Of a DNA stretch of 57,549 bases, positions 44,300 to 54,131 are shown one piece after another. The notes under the pieces are model-generated. The model did no database searches and was not told the DNA's origin. It saw only the letters and a list, made by a program, of their open reading frames with translations. The stretch comes from Clostridia bacterium. GTDB lineage: Bacteria; Bacillota; Clostridia; UBA1212. Positions within the stretch are counted from its first letter, which is position 1; each line of letters opens with the position of its first letter. The position numbers were made by a program, and so were the translations under genes. Location of the stretch: positions 1-57,549 of the forward strand of contig JAGDAX010000163.1 of the NCBI GenBank assembly GCA_017848335.1. Direction: 5' to 3'.

Positions 44300-46098
44300 T
44301 GAAGCGTTGGCGATTGTTTGTTAAATCAATACAATATTCAATAAATCTATTGTATCGCTCAAGCAAACTTTGGGTATTATTATATTCCTTGTTGCATTTA
44401 TTGTGTTCGTTAATTCCTTTGCTTTCAACTTTCTTAATAAAATGTTTGTTAGATGCGTTGCAAAATAATATAGAAATCATATTTAACATCGCACTGATCA
44501 TATCTTTGTATATTGCTTTGCTTGTTGTGTCATGCGCAATCAATTCGTTTAAAACAATCGTATATGATACTGTTACTAAAAAAGCTGAGCATTTATATGA
44601 TTGCGAACTTTCAGAAAAACTATCCGACCTTCCGCTTTCTTTTATTGATACGTCAGAGGGAAAAGACATAGTGGAGGATGTGAGATACAATAAAGAAGTA
44701 GCTGTTAGTTTAGTCCACCATATTATTCGTATTATTTCTTCATTTTATACATTTTTGATTGCGTTTATCACGCTCATGTCATTCAGTGTACTATTTTCTT
44801 TGATTTTTCTTGCGCTTACACTGCCGGGAGTGATTGCGGATGTATTTTATGATAAAAAATCAGATGAATTACGCCGAAAAACGGCTCCGGACGTTCGGAA
44901 ATTTTGTTATTATAGATGGATGCTGACAGATTCATGGCCTGCAAAAGACATACGGATGTATGACCTAACTGTTCATCTTAAAAAACGGTATGATGAGGAA
45001 AAAAGTATTTATCGAAAAGAAAATGCCGCTCTTGATCGAAAAAAAACTGTGGCCAATTTGCTCGCTGAACTCGTAATGAGAAGCGGAGAAATCGTATTTA
45101 CAGTGTTTGTAGTGTTCCTGACTATTGAAGGGAAGATTACAATTGGAGACGCTACTATGTATATTGGATTTGCAATTACAGCGGCCGCGTCTTTTCAAGG
45201 GATGACATTTGTTTCTGTTTTGATATATGCAAGAGTCACAGAAACAATGGGAAGATTGTTTGACTTTCTTGATATTTGTAATCCACAGACAACTGTTGAC
45301 AAACGCAGTATTGATTCATTTGAGTCCATTGCTTTTGAAAATGTTTATTTTAAATACCCTTTAACAGAAAAATATGTGTTATCCGGTATTTCTTTTTCAT
45401 TGAATCGCGGAGACACATTATCAATTGTTGGTGTTAATGGCTCGGGCAAATCAACGATTGTTAAACTTATGTTAGGATTATATGAAATTGAATCCGGATC
45501 AATTTTAATCAACGGATATCCTATGAATGATTATGATATCAATGATGTAAGACGAATGTTCTCGGTGTTGTTTCAAACTTTTGTGCAGTATCCGTTAACT
45601 TTAAAGGATAACATTGTTTTGTCCGATATTACCAAATCATATGATGATTCTGCAGTGGTTGGGTCTCTCATGCAAAGCGGAGTATATAGCGAATTACTGC
45701 CAAAACTTGAAAACGGTCTTGACTCCTATATGACTCGAAACTTTGATGACAATGGAACAGAATTATCCAAAGGGCAATGGCAGAAAGTTGCTTTATCACG
45801 AGCTTATTACAAAAATGCGCCAATTATTATTTTTGATGAACCGTCTGCTGCACTTGATGCTGAAGCTGAGGACAAAATATTCAAAAATTTCGAGGCAATA
45901 TCCGAGAATAAAACCGGTATTATGATCTCACACCGTATTTCTGCTGCACGAATGTCAAATAAAATTATTGTGATTGACAATGGAAGTGTCGTAGAACAGG
46001 GAACTCACGACGAACTTGTTTTGCTTAATGGTCTGTACTCAAAATTATATAATCTCCAAAAAGCAAAGTATGTTACTATAGAGGAAGATTATGAATAA
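44299..46098 (+). CDS. ABC transporter half-transporter 1 (permease + ATPase)
   Basis: 599 residues. About six membrane helices in the first 320 residues, then a nucleotide-binding domain with GVNGSGKST, Q-loop LFQTF, signature LSKGQWQKVALSRAY, Walker B IIIFDEPSAALDAE and the switch SHR. No N-terminal peptidase domain. It overlaps the next gene by eight bases, and the two probably form a heterodimeric exporter of a peptide, lipid or drug. AT-rich codon use unlike the rest of the window. Confidence 0.9.
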   Translation: MKRWRLFVKSIQYSINLLYRSSKLWVLLYSLLHLLCSLIPLLSTFLIKCLLDALQNNIEIIFNIALIISLYIALLVVSCAINSFKTIVYDTVTKKAEHLYDCELSEKLSDLPLSFIDTSEGKDIVEDVRYNKEVAVSLVHHIIRIISSFYTFLIAFITLMSFSVLFSLIFLALTLPGVIADVFYDKKSDELRRKTAPDVRKFCYYRWMLTDSWPAKDIRMYDLTVHLKKRYDEEKSIYRKENAALDRKKTVANLLAELVMRSGEIVFTVFVVFLTIEGKITIGDATMYIGFAITAAASFQGMTFVSVLIYARVTETMGRLFDFLDICNPQTTVDKRSIDSFESIAFENVYFKYPLTEKYVLSGISFSLNRGDTLSIVGVNGSGKSTIVKLMLGLYEIESGSILINGYPMNDYDINDVRRMFSVLFQTFVQYPLTLKDNIVLSDITKSYDDSAVVGSLMQSGVYSELLPKLENGLDSYMTRNFDDNGTELSKGQWQKVALSRAYYKNAPIIIFDEPSAALDAEAEDKIFKNFEAISENKTGIMISHRISAARMSNKIIVIDNGSVVEQGTHDELVLLNGLYSKLYNLQKAKYVTIEEDYE

Positions 46099-47884
46099 AA
46101 CGAACAGTATTCTTAGCAATATTACAAAGAACATTTGGTTTGGAATCAAAACAAGCTTTTGCGCTTCAAAAAAATATTTTTTGCTAAAGTTTTTAGTGTT
46201 GGTATCGACAACCGTGATCCCACTAGTCAATATCTGGCTTTGGAAAGAGATTCTTAACGGAATAATAAATGTTGATATTAGTAAAGGGTATGTCACAGCG
46301 TGTCTTGCAATATATCTGTTGCTTAAATTGTGCACATATCTGTTAGCCAGATTTGATGAATATATCAATAGTCGCTACAGCGATGAACTGCACTTTTATA
46401 TTGAGAGTGTAATGATTAATAAAATATCCCGTATAGACTTGTCATTTTTTGACTCTGCGTCCATGAGTGATAAAGTTCGACACGCCAGAAGCAACTTTGA
46501 TATCATGTCGCAAATGACATGGTTGGTTTTTAATATCATATCGGAAATCTTCAATATTATTGCAACACTCACTATTGTCATCCACTATAAATGGTGGGTG
46601 GGAATTCTAACGATCATACTGTTAATTCCGTTTATGATTTATAACAAAAAACATGCTGATAATCGGCTCGAAATGGAGAAAGAACAGCTTCGCGATAACA
46701 GAAAATTAGATTTTTATAAAAATGTTTTCTTTGATACCAATATTCAATTTGAAATCAAGCTAAATAATATAGGCGGCTTTTTCATAAACCGTTATAAAGA
46801 AATATGGAATAATCTTTATAAAATTAACAAAAAAGCGGATATCCGCCACAGCATCGTGAATAGTGGCATTATGATATTGAATGTTTCAAGCGAAATATTA
46901 GTGCTTGCGGTATCTGTTGCAGATGTTATTGCTGCAAGAATCGGTATTGGTGATTTGCAGTACAATTTGGGTATGGTAACAAGACTTCGTGAGCAGGCAA
47001 GCGGGCTTATGAACGATTTGAATCGGTTTTTGATCAATAATAAACGATTAAACGAACTACAAGAATTTATAGCTATCAACCCGGAATATGAAAAGAGCGG
47101 GAAAAAAATACCGTCAAATAATCCGAAAATCGAGTTCTGCAATGTTAGTTTTCGTTATCCAAATTCGGAACAATATGTGTTGAAAAACTGCTCTTTTACA
47201 ATTGAACCGCATGAAAGAATCGGTATAATCGGATTAAACGGTTCCGGAAAATCAACAATTATAAAATTGATGTTTCGTTTCTATGACCCGCAAAAAGGGA
47301 ATATCAGACTGGACGGCGTAGATTTGAAAGAATACGATATTTATTCCGTGCGAAAAGTGTTTGGCGTACTGTTTCAAGATTATGTTACATATTGCCTGCC
47401 ATTGCGCGAAACTATTGCCTTGTCTGATTTTGAAAACCGGTTTGACGACGACAAATTGAACAAGGCTTGTGACATCAGCGGAGCAAGCACAATAATCAGA
47501 GATTGGGAAAAAGGTTATGACAGCGTTCTCGGCAGACATTATGCGGACGATGGAAAAGATCTTTCGGGCGGGCAGTGGCAGATTGTAGGACTTGCGCGTG
47601 CATATTTTAAAGAGAGCAAATTTATGGTTCTTGATGAGCCATCTGCCTCACTTGATCCTATTTCTGAAGATAGAATATTTGAACAACTTTATCACTTAAG
47701 CGAGGGTAAGAGTTCGATTACTATTTCTCACCGCCTTTCAAATACCATTCTTGCTGATAAAATACTCGTAATCAGCAACGGCCATATTGTTGAACAAGGT
47801 TCACATTTTGATTTATTGAAAAAAAACGGTGAATACGCGCGTTTGTTTAAATTACAAGCAAGCAAATATACGGCATCAAATTAG
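46091..47884 (+). CDS. ABC transporter half-transporter 2 (permease + ATPase)
   Basis: 597 residues, same plan as its neighbour: membrane helices to about 320, then GLNGSGKST, LFQDY, LSGGQWQIVGLARAYF, FMVLDEPSASLDP and SHR. Its signature motif is canonical (LSGGQ) whereas that of half-transporter 1 is LSKGQ, consistent with a heterodimer with unequal sites. Starts inside the end of the preceding gene. Confidence 0.9.
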   Translation: MNKTNSILSNITKNIWFGIKTSFCASKKYFLLKFLVLVSTTVIPLVNIWLWKEILNGIINVDISKGYVTACLAIYLLLKLCTYLLARFDEYINSRYSDELHFYIESVMINKISRIDLSFFDSASMSDKVRHARSNFDIMSQMTWLVFNIISEIFNIIATLTIVIHYKWWVGILTIILLIPFMIYNKKHADNRLEMEKEQLRDNRKLDFYKNVFFDTNIQFEIKLNNIGGFFINRYKEIWNNLYKINKKADIRHSIVNSGIMILNVSSEILVLAVSVADVIAARIGIGDLQYNLGMVTRLREQASGLMNDLNRFLINNKRLNELQEFIAINPEYEKSGKKIPSNNPKIEFCNVSFRYPNSEQYVLKNCSFTIEPHERIGIIGLNGSGKSTIIKLMFRFYDPQKGNIRLDGVDLKEYDIYSVRKVFGVLFQDYVTYCLPLRETIALSDFENRFDDDKLNKACDISGASTIIRDWEKGYDSVLGRHYADDGKDLSGGQWQIVGLARAYFKESKFMVLDEPSASLDPISEDRIFEQLYHLSEGKSSITISHRLSNTILADKILVISNGHIVEQGSHFDLLKKNGEYARLFKLQASKYTASN

Positions 47885-47940
47885 AAGCAAAAAGATATAA
47901 TACCAAGAACAAAAACGTAACCATTAATGAAAACAATCAT

Positions 47941-49743
47941 ATGAACCAATTTCAAAACAATTCTTTTATTCAAATCAATCCATTACTGTATTTTATCAAC
48001 GAACCGGCTTTAGTCGGATGGATATACGAAAGATTCGTTAACATACTGATGTACGACGGAATTGTGGATTATGTGGATAACGTCAATTATTCCGGTCTTT
48101 TTCTTCATGTCAGGAGTTACGCATTAAACGAATTAGAAAATTTTGATAAAACAATAAACTACTCCGTGTCATTTGACCGGTTTGCGGTTCTATGGGTCGA
48201 TGAGTTCTTTATTCCTCAATCATACAGATATGGACAGAACCATTTTGTTCACCCATTGATTGTATATGATTATGATAAAGAAGCAGATAATTATGGTGTA
48301 ATCTTCTTCGATATTATGAAAGGGCAGGTTTTTATAAGCATATCCGCAGAAAAACTCAATGCTGCAGTATCCGGAGTAAAAGATTATTATATGATTGGCG
48401 GTAACATATCAGCTGTTGAAAAAACTCTTTCGGTATTTAGACCGTATTCGTGCCTGAAAGGAGACTTTCATCTTGATGTTTTCATTAGAAATCTATCATA
48501 CTACTTATATTGTACATACGATGCGGGGGCCGAATGGTATAACTTACAACGCAAGGAGCTTTTTCATAATCGTAATGTGATTTACGGTGTACAGATATAT
48601 ATGGCATTAATTAATGAATTGAAAATGCCCGAGTGCAGAATCAATTATAAAACCATTCATGATTTCGTAAATCACAAAAGATTTCTTTACGAAAAGCTGT
48701 TATATATTGAAAACGAATATAATGTGAGCCAGACATTGAAACGCTTGATAGAACGGTTCTGCAAACATGCGGAAGAGTTAGAACGAATCAGATTGCTGAA
48801 CATGAAATATCAGATAAAAAACAGCAATTTCCCAGCATCATTATGTTTTGATCCTGATTTCAAATCGAAATTGATATGCGTATTGGCGCGCGGATACGAT
48901 ACGGAGCTTGAAATTATACCGAAAATTCTGTGTGAATTGCGTCTCTTAACGTACACAAAAAGCTTTTTGGCGAATCACCATATTGTACAGCGTAACGTTT
49001 CACTGCATAAGTTCAGAGAAGAATACTGTGTCGAGCGATTCTTATTTGATAAACCACTGTATTCAAGCAGAATAGATATCGTGAGGGAAATCGAAAAAGC
49101 TATTACCGGAGAGAACACTGTCATCATAAATGGAGAATACAGATATTCAGTCAATAAGGCTATTGTGAATCACGGTCGTGTTCATTCTGTAAACATACCC
49201 GTGACGCCGATTTATAAAATAGAATGCATATCATCTGAAATGATAGATTACACGCTGAATATTATTTGTCTGCCGGGACAGGATACATCAAAACCGACAT
49301 TTGAACCGGAACTTTTGCGCGAGTATGACGGAACAAATCAAATGGCTATACTTGGCGATGTTAACGACGCTGTACGATTTCAGTTTTTGGGAAATGATCC
49401 ATATGTATTCAAAACCGGGTTTGCTATAGCCGCATCTGTCTACAGATACTTACGTATTGATATGAAAACTGCCGATATATGCGGAAAAGCTCAGGTGTTT
49501 TTTTCAGAAGTCGGCAGAGAAATATGGTCAGTGAAACGTATGGTTGAGTTTGACATTATCCCGGATGGAAAATTTCATACATATATCGTAGATATGGCCC
49601 GAAACGAGAACTGGGCCGGTTTTATAGGCGGTATTCGACTTGATCCCGCTCATTACGATTCATCATACGTGTGGAGTGAGAATTTGTCCGGCGAATGTAC
49701 TATAAGCAGTTTTACCTTTTGTTCTGCATGTGAAGGTCTATGA
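47941..49743 (+). CDS. BtrH-like protein with C-terminal CBM-like domain
   Basis: 600 residues, no signal peptide. The N-terminal part (FDRFAVLWVDEFFIPQ, NHFVHPLIVYDYDKEADNYG, VIFFDIMKGQVFISISAEKL) resembles the butirosin-H N-terminal, peptidase-C39-like fold found in acyltransferases and accessory proteins of natural-product clusters; the usual early catalytic Cys is not visible. The C-terminal 100 residues (YLRIDMKTADICGKAQVFF, EFDIIPDGKFHTYIVDM, FIGGIRLDP) match the CBM-like module of the 21-24 kb lipoprotein. It begins 56 bases after the exporter genes with no clear ribosome binding site. It may modify, bind or hand over the transported product. Confidence 0.55.
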   Translation: MNQFQNNSFIQINPLLYFINEPALVGWIYERFVNILMYDGIVDYVDNVNYSGLFLHVRSYALNELENFDKTINYSVSFDRFAVLWVDEFFIPQSYRYGQNHFVHPLIVYDYDKEADNYGVIFFDIMKGQVFISISAEKLNAAVSGVKDYYMIGGNISAVEKTLSVFRPYSCLKGDFHLDVFIRNLSYYLYCTYDAGAEWYNLQRKELFHNRNVIYGVQIYMALINELKMPECRINYKTIHDFVNHKRFLYEKLLYIENEYNVSQTLKRLIERFCKHAEELERIRLLNMKYQIKNSNFPASLCFDPDFKSKLICVLARGYDTELEIIPKILCELRLLTYTKSFLANHHIVQRNVSLHKFREEYCVERFLFDKPLYSSRIDIVREIEKAITGENTVIINGEYRYSVNKAIVNHGRVHSVNIPVTPIYKIECISSEMIDYTLNIICLPGQDTSKPTFEPELLREYDGTNQMAILGDVNDAVRFQFLGNDPYVFKTGFAIAASVYRYLRIDMKTADICGKAQVFFSEVGREIWSVKRMVEFDIIPDGKFHTYIVDMARNENWAGFIGGIRLDPAHYDSSYVWSENLSGECTISSFTFCSACEGL

Positions 49744-50064
49744 GAACTGCATGTAAAACCAGCATGGCAACTGTTCCAGATTAATTCAGGCGGATATTAT
49801 TTGGATGTGATCTTCCCAGATAATTTACACGCAATATTCCAAGAGAAGAACAATTCCGACGTTTTACACCGGGACGTTGTCAATCTATTTGACTTCAGCG
49901 CCGGTCAGTTCATCGGCAAGGCGTTGCCCGTATGCAATCGGACCGTCTATGCCCTTTGCTTCTTAAGCGGAAACGCAGCCGGGACTCTTGAAGGAGCAGT
50001 TTCTTTCACTTTCTCCGGGGGATATATTTTTACTCGTAAAGCTGAAGATAAAGCCCCTTTTTAG
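49744..50064 (+). pseudogene. In-frame open remnant after the BtrH-like gene
   Basis: Directly after the TGA of the BtrH-like gene the same frame stays open for 106 codons (ELHVKPAWQLFQINSGGYYL, then DVIFPDNLHAIFQEKN, ALCFLSGNAAGTLEG) to TAG. It lacks an ATG and a ribosome binding site near its start; a TTG occurs at 49801. Composition shifts to GC-rich here. It is probably the tail of another, broken gene fused by chance at the island edge. Family not recognised. Confidence 0.35.
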
Positions 50065-50373
50065 ACAGTGAAGTATTCTTTAGATATGACGTTTTGAGGC
50101 ATCTCTATTATCAAATAAAGGAACCTTCGGCTCATCGGGCTTTCATACGTCTGATAGCTTATTTATGATACCTCATTTTAGTTGACTTGCTAATTCGCAG
50201 GCCCGCATCGCGGGTGTACAATGGCAAGCGATGGCACGGTACAGTTTTGAGCAGCAAAGGGGTTCAATCCAGAACGGTCGAGGGATCCAACGTAACCGAT
50301 ATATTCAAAGAGATTGAAATTCCGATTCAAAGAGTGTATCATACACTTGCGGATTGCGCGTTATCGCGCTCTT

Positions 50374-50404
50374 GCTTTATTTAAAATCAAAATAAAGGCT
50401 TTTT
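50374..50404 (+). terminator. Rho-independent terminator at the island edge
   Basis: GCTTTATTT / AAATAAAGGC stem (one bulge) followed by TTTTT. Confidence 0.75.
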
Positions 50405-50466
50405 GAGGTACGTGGGTACGTGGGCCTGTTAGGCCGCGCAGGGAGCGGCGGAGGATCCGCACTCTC

Positions 50467-50542
50467 AAAAGCAGCCGTACGCACCGCTCAGGCTTCCCGC
50501 GCACAAAAGCAGCCGTACGCACCGCTCAGGCTTCCTGCGCAC
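50467..50542. repeat. 38-bp tandem repeat, two units
   Basis: AAAAGCAGCCGTACGCACCG... at 50467-50504 and 50505-50542, one base different. Confidence 0.95.
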
Positions 50543-50705
50543 ACGATGCAACGGGGCAAAGAAGCGACAGAGCAAACAAGGCCGCAAAGCAGCGAAGCGA
50601 CGCAGCCGGAAAGCGACAGAGCACGCGACGCAGCAACGCAACCACACAAAAAGCACAACACCGACAAACCGGCAAGGCGGCAAGGCGGCCGCTTCGGAGG
50701 ATACA

Positions 50706-52826
50706 ATGGCAGAACAAACGAAAACCTACTATATTTCCACGCCCATTTACTACCCCAGCGACAAGCTGCACATCGGGCACTCCTACACCACGGTGGCGGC
50801 GGACTGCATGGCCAGGTACAAGAGGCTTCGCGGGTACGACGTGATGTTCCTTACCGGGACGGACGAGCACGGCCAGAAGATCGAGCGCCGCGCGGAAGCC
50901 AAGGGCGTGACGCCCCAGCAGTACGTGGATGATATTGTCGCGGGCATCAAGGACCTCTGGTCCATTATGGACATTTCCTACGACAAGTTTATACGCACCA
51001 CCGACGACTACCACGTGGCCGGCGTGCAGAAGATATTCAAGGACCTTTACGACAAGGGCGAGATCTACAAGGGCCACTACGAGGGCTACTATTGCACGCC
51101 CTGCGAGTCCTTCTGGACCAAAACGCAGCTGAAGGACGGCGGACGCTGCCCGGATTGCGGCGGCGAGACACAGCTTGCCCGCGAAGAGTGCTACTTTTTC
51201 AGGCTCTCCAAGTACAGCCGCGTTCTCATCGACTATTTCAACGACCACCCGGAGTTCATTAACCCGCCGGCCCGCAAGAATGAAATGATCGCAAACTTCC
51301 TCGAGAAGGGCCTTGAGGACCTGTGCGTGTCGCGCTCCAGCTTTAAGTGGGGCATTCCCGTGACCTTCGACCCGGGCCACGTGGTCTACGTGTGGGTGGA
51401 CGCCCTCTCCAACTATATTACCGCGCTGGGCTACGGCGGCGGCGACCTGTCGCTTTACAATAAATTCTGGCCCTGCGACCTGCACCTGGTGGGCAAGGAG
51501 ATCGTGCGCTTCCATACGATCATCTGGCCGGCCATTCTGATGGCCCTGGGGCTGCCGCTTCCCAAGAGCGTGTACGGCCACGGCTGGCTGCTCCTTAACG
51601 GCGACAAGATGTCCAAATCCAAGGGCAACGTGGTGGATCCCGTGGTGCTGGTGGAGCGCTACTCCTCCGACGCCATCCGCTACTTCCTGCTCCGCGAAGT
51701 GCCCTTCGGCTCCGACGGCAGCTTTACGCCGGAGTCGCTGCTTTCGCGCATCAATTCCGACCTGGCCAACGACCTGGGCAACCTGGTTTCGCGCACGGTC
51801 AGCATGCAGCTGAAGTACTTTGAGGGCGTCGCCGCGGAGGCTTCCGAAAGGCAGAGCGCGCCCATCGACGACGAGATCAGGGAGCTCTTCAGCGGGCTCA
51901 AGACAAGGGTGGAAAACGAGATCGAAGCCCTGCAGTTCCCGGTGGCATTGACCGAGATCTGGAAGTGCGTTTCGAGGCTCAACAAGTACATCGACGAGAC
52001 CGCGCCCTGGGCGCTGGCCAAGGATCCCGCGGCGCTTCCGAGGCTTCGCGAGGTGCTTTACGTGCTTCTTGAGGGCATTCGCGTCATCGCGGTGCTGCTG
52101 ACGCCCTTCATGCCAAGGACTCCCGGCGAGATCTTCAGACAGCTGGGCCTTGCCGAAGGCATTGACGGCGGCGAAGTCACCTGCTGGGATTCGGCGGCAG
52201 AATTCGGCCTGTATCCCGCCGGTACGGTCTGCCAAAAGGGCGGCGTGCTGTTCCCGCGGCTTGACGTGGCGAAGGAGCTTGACGCGCTCGAAGAGATAAA
52301 GCAGAAGGCGCTGGGCGCTGCAGGTAATGCAGGCTCCGCTTCGGATGGCGCTGCAGGTTCGGGCGCGAGCAGCGACGCCGCCGGGAACAGGGCTTCGGCT
52401 TCGACACAACCTTCGGCTGAGGGCAAAGCATCCGCTGAGGGCAAAGCATCCGCTGACGGCAAAGCTGCGGCCGGGAGCAAGGCTGCTGATGCGCTTCCCG
52501 AGGGCCTCATCACGATCGACGATTTTGCCAAAATGAAGCTTGTCGTGGCAAAGGTGCTGTCCGCCGAAGCGGTGGAAGGCTCCTCCAAGCTTCTCAAAAT
52601 CATGCTCGATACGGGCAGCGGCACCAGACAGGTGGTCTCAGGCATCGCCAAGGCCTATGCGCCGGCTGACCTTACCGGCAGGAACGTGATCTTCATCGCA
52701 AATCTTGTGCCCGCCAAGCTTCGCGGCGTCCTCTCCGAGGGCATGCTGCTGGCGGCAGCCTCCGGGGACGAGCTCAGGCTTCTCACCGTCGACGGCGACC
52801 TTCCCGCGGGAAGCGCTGTGTCGTGA
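50706..52826 (+). CDS. metG: Methionyl-tRNA synthetase
   Basis: 706 residues; charges tRNA-Met with methionine. Seen: class I HIGH at 22-25 (LHIGHSYTT), zinc-binding C-x-x-C pairs (CTPC, CPDC), WVDALSNYITALGY, KMSKS at 301-305, an anticodon-binding helical domain, and a C-terminal tRNA-binding domain (DDFAKMKLVVAKVL, NLVPAKLRGVLSEGMLLAA). The link between them (encoded 52310-52490) carries a tandem-repeat insert of about 60 residues (SAEGKASAEGKASADGKA), making the protein longer than the usual ~650. GGAGG lies 6 nt before the ATG. Essential housekeeping gene in GC-rich host-like DNA. Confidence 0.97.
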   Translation: MAEQTKTYYISTPIYYPSDKLHIGHSYTTVAADCMARYKRLRGYDVMFLTGTDEHGQKIERRAEAKGVTPQQYVDDIVAGIKDLWSIMDISYDKFIRTTDDYHVAGVQKIFKDLYDKGEIYKGHYEGYYCTPCESFWTKTQLKDGGRCPDCGGETQLAREECYFFRLSKYSRVLIDYFNDHPEFINPPARKNEMIANFLEKGLEDLCVSRSSFKWGIPVTFDPGHVVYVWVDALSNYITALGYGGGDLSLYNKFWPCDLHLVGKEIVRFHTIIWPAILMALGLPLPKSVYGHGWLLLNGDKMSKSKGNVVDPVVLVERYSSDAIRYFLLREVPFGSDGSFTPESLLSRINSDLANDLGNLVSRTVSMQLKYFEGVAAEASERQSAPIDDEIRELFSGLKTRVENEIEALQFPVALTEIWKCVSRLNKYIDETAPWALAKDPAALPRLREVLYVLLEGIRVIAVLLTPFMPRTPGEIFRQLGLAEGIDGGEVTCWDSAAEFGLYPAGTVCQKGGVLFPRLDVAKELDALEEIKQKALGAAGNAGSASDGAAGSGASSDAAGNRASASTQPSAEGKASAEGKASADGKAAAGSKAADALPEGLITIDDFAKMKLVVAKVLSAEAVEGSSKLLKIMLDTGSGTRQVVSGIAKAYAPADLTGRNVIFIANLVPAKLRGVLSEGMLLAAASGDELRLLTVDGDLPAGSAVS

Positions 52827-52878
52827 AGGAGCCCGGCCGCAGGCTCGCAAAGAACGTCCGCGGCCCCGACGAATTCCC

Positions 52879-52967
52879 GGGCTTTGGAGGAATTCCATTC
52901 CCGGGCCCCACGGAATCGCATTTTCGGGCCCACGGAATCGGGCTTTGGAGGAATTCCGTTCCCGGGC
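52879..52967. repeat. 28-bp direct repeat, two copies 61 bp apart
   Basis: GGGCTTTGGAGGAATTCCRT followed by TCCCGGGC at 52879-52906 and 52940-52967, with CCCACGGAATCG also repeated between them. Lies between metG and the LicD-like gene. Confidence 0.9.
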
Positions 52968-53074
52968 ATAAAACACTTGAGCGATATCGCACTAAAAGCG
53001 CCTGCAGGCATTTACAAAAGACCTTTACCGAAGAGACTTATTTTGGATAAACTAAAGAAAAAGACAGGACGATT

Positions 53075-54043
53075 ATGAAAAACGATACAACCGAGCTTCG
53101 GGCTTCCGGCGAGACGACCGCACCGGTCTGGGATCCCGAGCTTCTGAAAGGCATCCACTACGCGCAGGAGCAGCTGCTTCTCGAGGTGGACCGGATCTGC
53201 AAAAAGCACAATATCACCTATTTTCTGTGGGCAGGCACCCTTCTGGGCGCGGTTCGGCACGGCGATTTCATACCCTGGGACGACGATGTTGACGTGGCCA
53301 TGAAGCGCGACGATTTTGAGACATTCCTCCGCGTCGCGCCGAAGGAGCTTCTGCCCGCTTTTCAGTTGGTGATGCCCGGCGAGGACGACCGCTTCTTCGA
53401 CATGATCCCCAAGGTCAACTACGTGGCCAGCAAGCTGCGGCAAAACGACCCCGACGACGAATTCTACCGCGGCAAGCACAACAAGGTATCCCTCGACGTG
53501 TTCTGCCTTGACGCGCCAATGAGCGGCCTTCGCTTCAAGACGCAGATCCTGGCCCTCAAGCGCCACTACGGCCACGCCATGGGCCACCGCAGGACGCTGG
53601 ACTTCTCGAAATATCCGGTCTGGCAAAGGCCCTTCATCAGGATGTTCGCCAAGGCCGGCCGCCGCCTGAGCATGGCCGGGATCCTGGAGGCTCAGCGTGC
53701 CGAGTCCGTGAAGGCATCCGCCCGCAAAGCGGCTTCCCCGGGCAGCGCGCCCGACAAGACTTCCCGCAAGGCCCGCGGCGAGAGCCCTTATTACTGCGTA
53801 TTCAACGAGCGCATCTTCTTCATCTACCCGCGCTTCAAGAAGGAATGGTTCGACCGGACCGAGGAATACTCTATCAGGGGCCACAAGTTCACGTCAATGT
53901 GCAGCGCGGACGACTACCTGCGCTTCGTGTACGGCGACTACATGACGCTGCCGCCCGAAAAGGACAGGGTGCCTTCGCACGCGGCGTATCTGCCGGAGGT
54001 CGAGGTGTACGATCTGGAGGGGAACCTGCTGCGGGAGGTGTGA
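53075..54043 (+). CDS. LicD-family nucleotidyl/phosphotransferase
   Basis: 322 residues of the LicD family, which attach phosphocholine or a similar phosphodiester substituent to cell-surface glycans. Seen: YFLWAGTLLGAVRHGDFIPW then DDDVDVAMKRDDFE, the family's metal-binding core, and later SMCSADDYLRFVYGDYMTLP. A basic low-complexity insert (about residues 208-230, SARKAASPGSAPDKTSRKA) is not usual. AGGA lies 6 nt before the ATG. It precedes two membrane glycosyltransferase-like genes in the same direction, so the three may build a surface polymer. Confidence 0.88.
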   Translation: MKNDTTELRASGETTAPVWDPELLKGIHYAQEQLLLEVDRICKKHNITYFLWAGTLLGAVRHGDFIPWDDDVDVAMKRDDFETFLRVAPKELLPAFQLVMPGEDDRFFDMIPKVNYVASKLRQNDPDDEFYRGKHNKVSLDVFCLDAPMSGLRFKTQILALKRHYGHAMGHRRTLDFSKYPVWQRPFIRMFAKAGRRLSMAGILEAQRAESVKASARKAASPGSAPDKTSRKARGESPYYCVFNERIFFIYPRFKKEWFDRTEEYSIRGHKFTSMCSADDYLRFVYGDYMTLPPEKDRVPSHAAYLPEVEVYDLEGNLLREV

Positions 54044-54131
54044 GGGGTTCCAAGCGCCGGGTGCCTCTTGCCGCTAGCCTTACAGCTGCTCTAAGCATCT
54101 ACCCAATCTGACAAACTAAGGAGACGACCTT

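Larger units (their letters stand above)
50065..50705. other. 641-base intergenic stretch at the island edge
   Basis: Left part AT-rich with a terminator at 50374-50404; right part GC-rich with a 38-bp tandem repeat and purine-rich AAGCGACAGAGC words. A frame at 50187-50384 is open but not protein-like. No gene is supported. Confidence 0.6.

Noticed and set aside
50187..50384. 65-codon frame upstream of metG
   Set aside because: TTG start without ribosome binding site, composition not protein-like, ends at the terminator.
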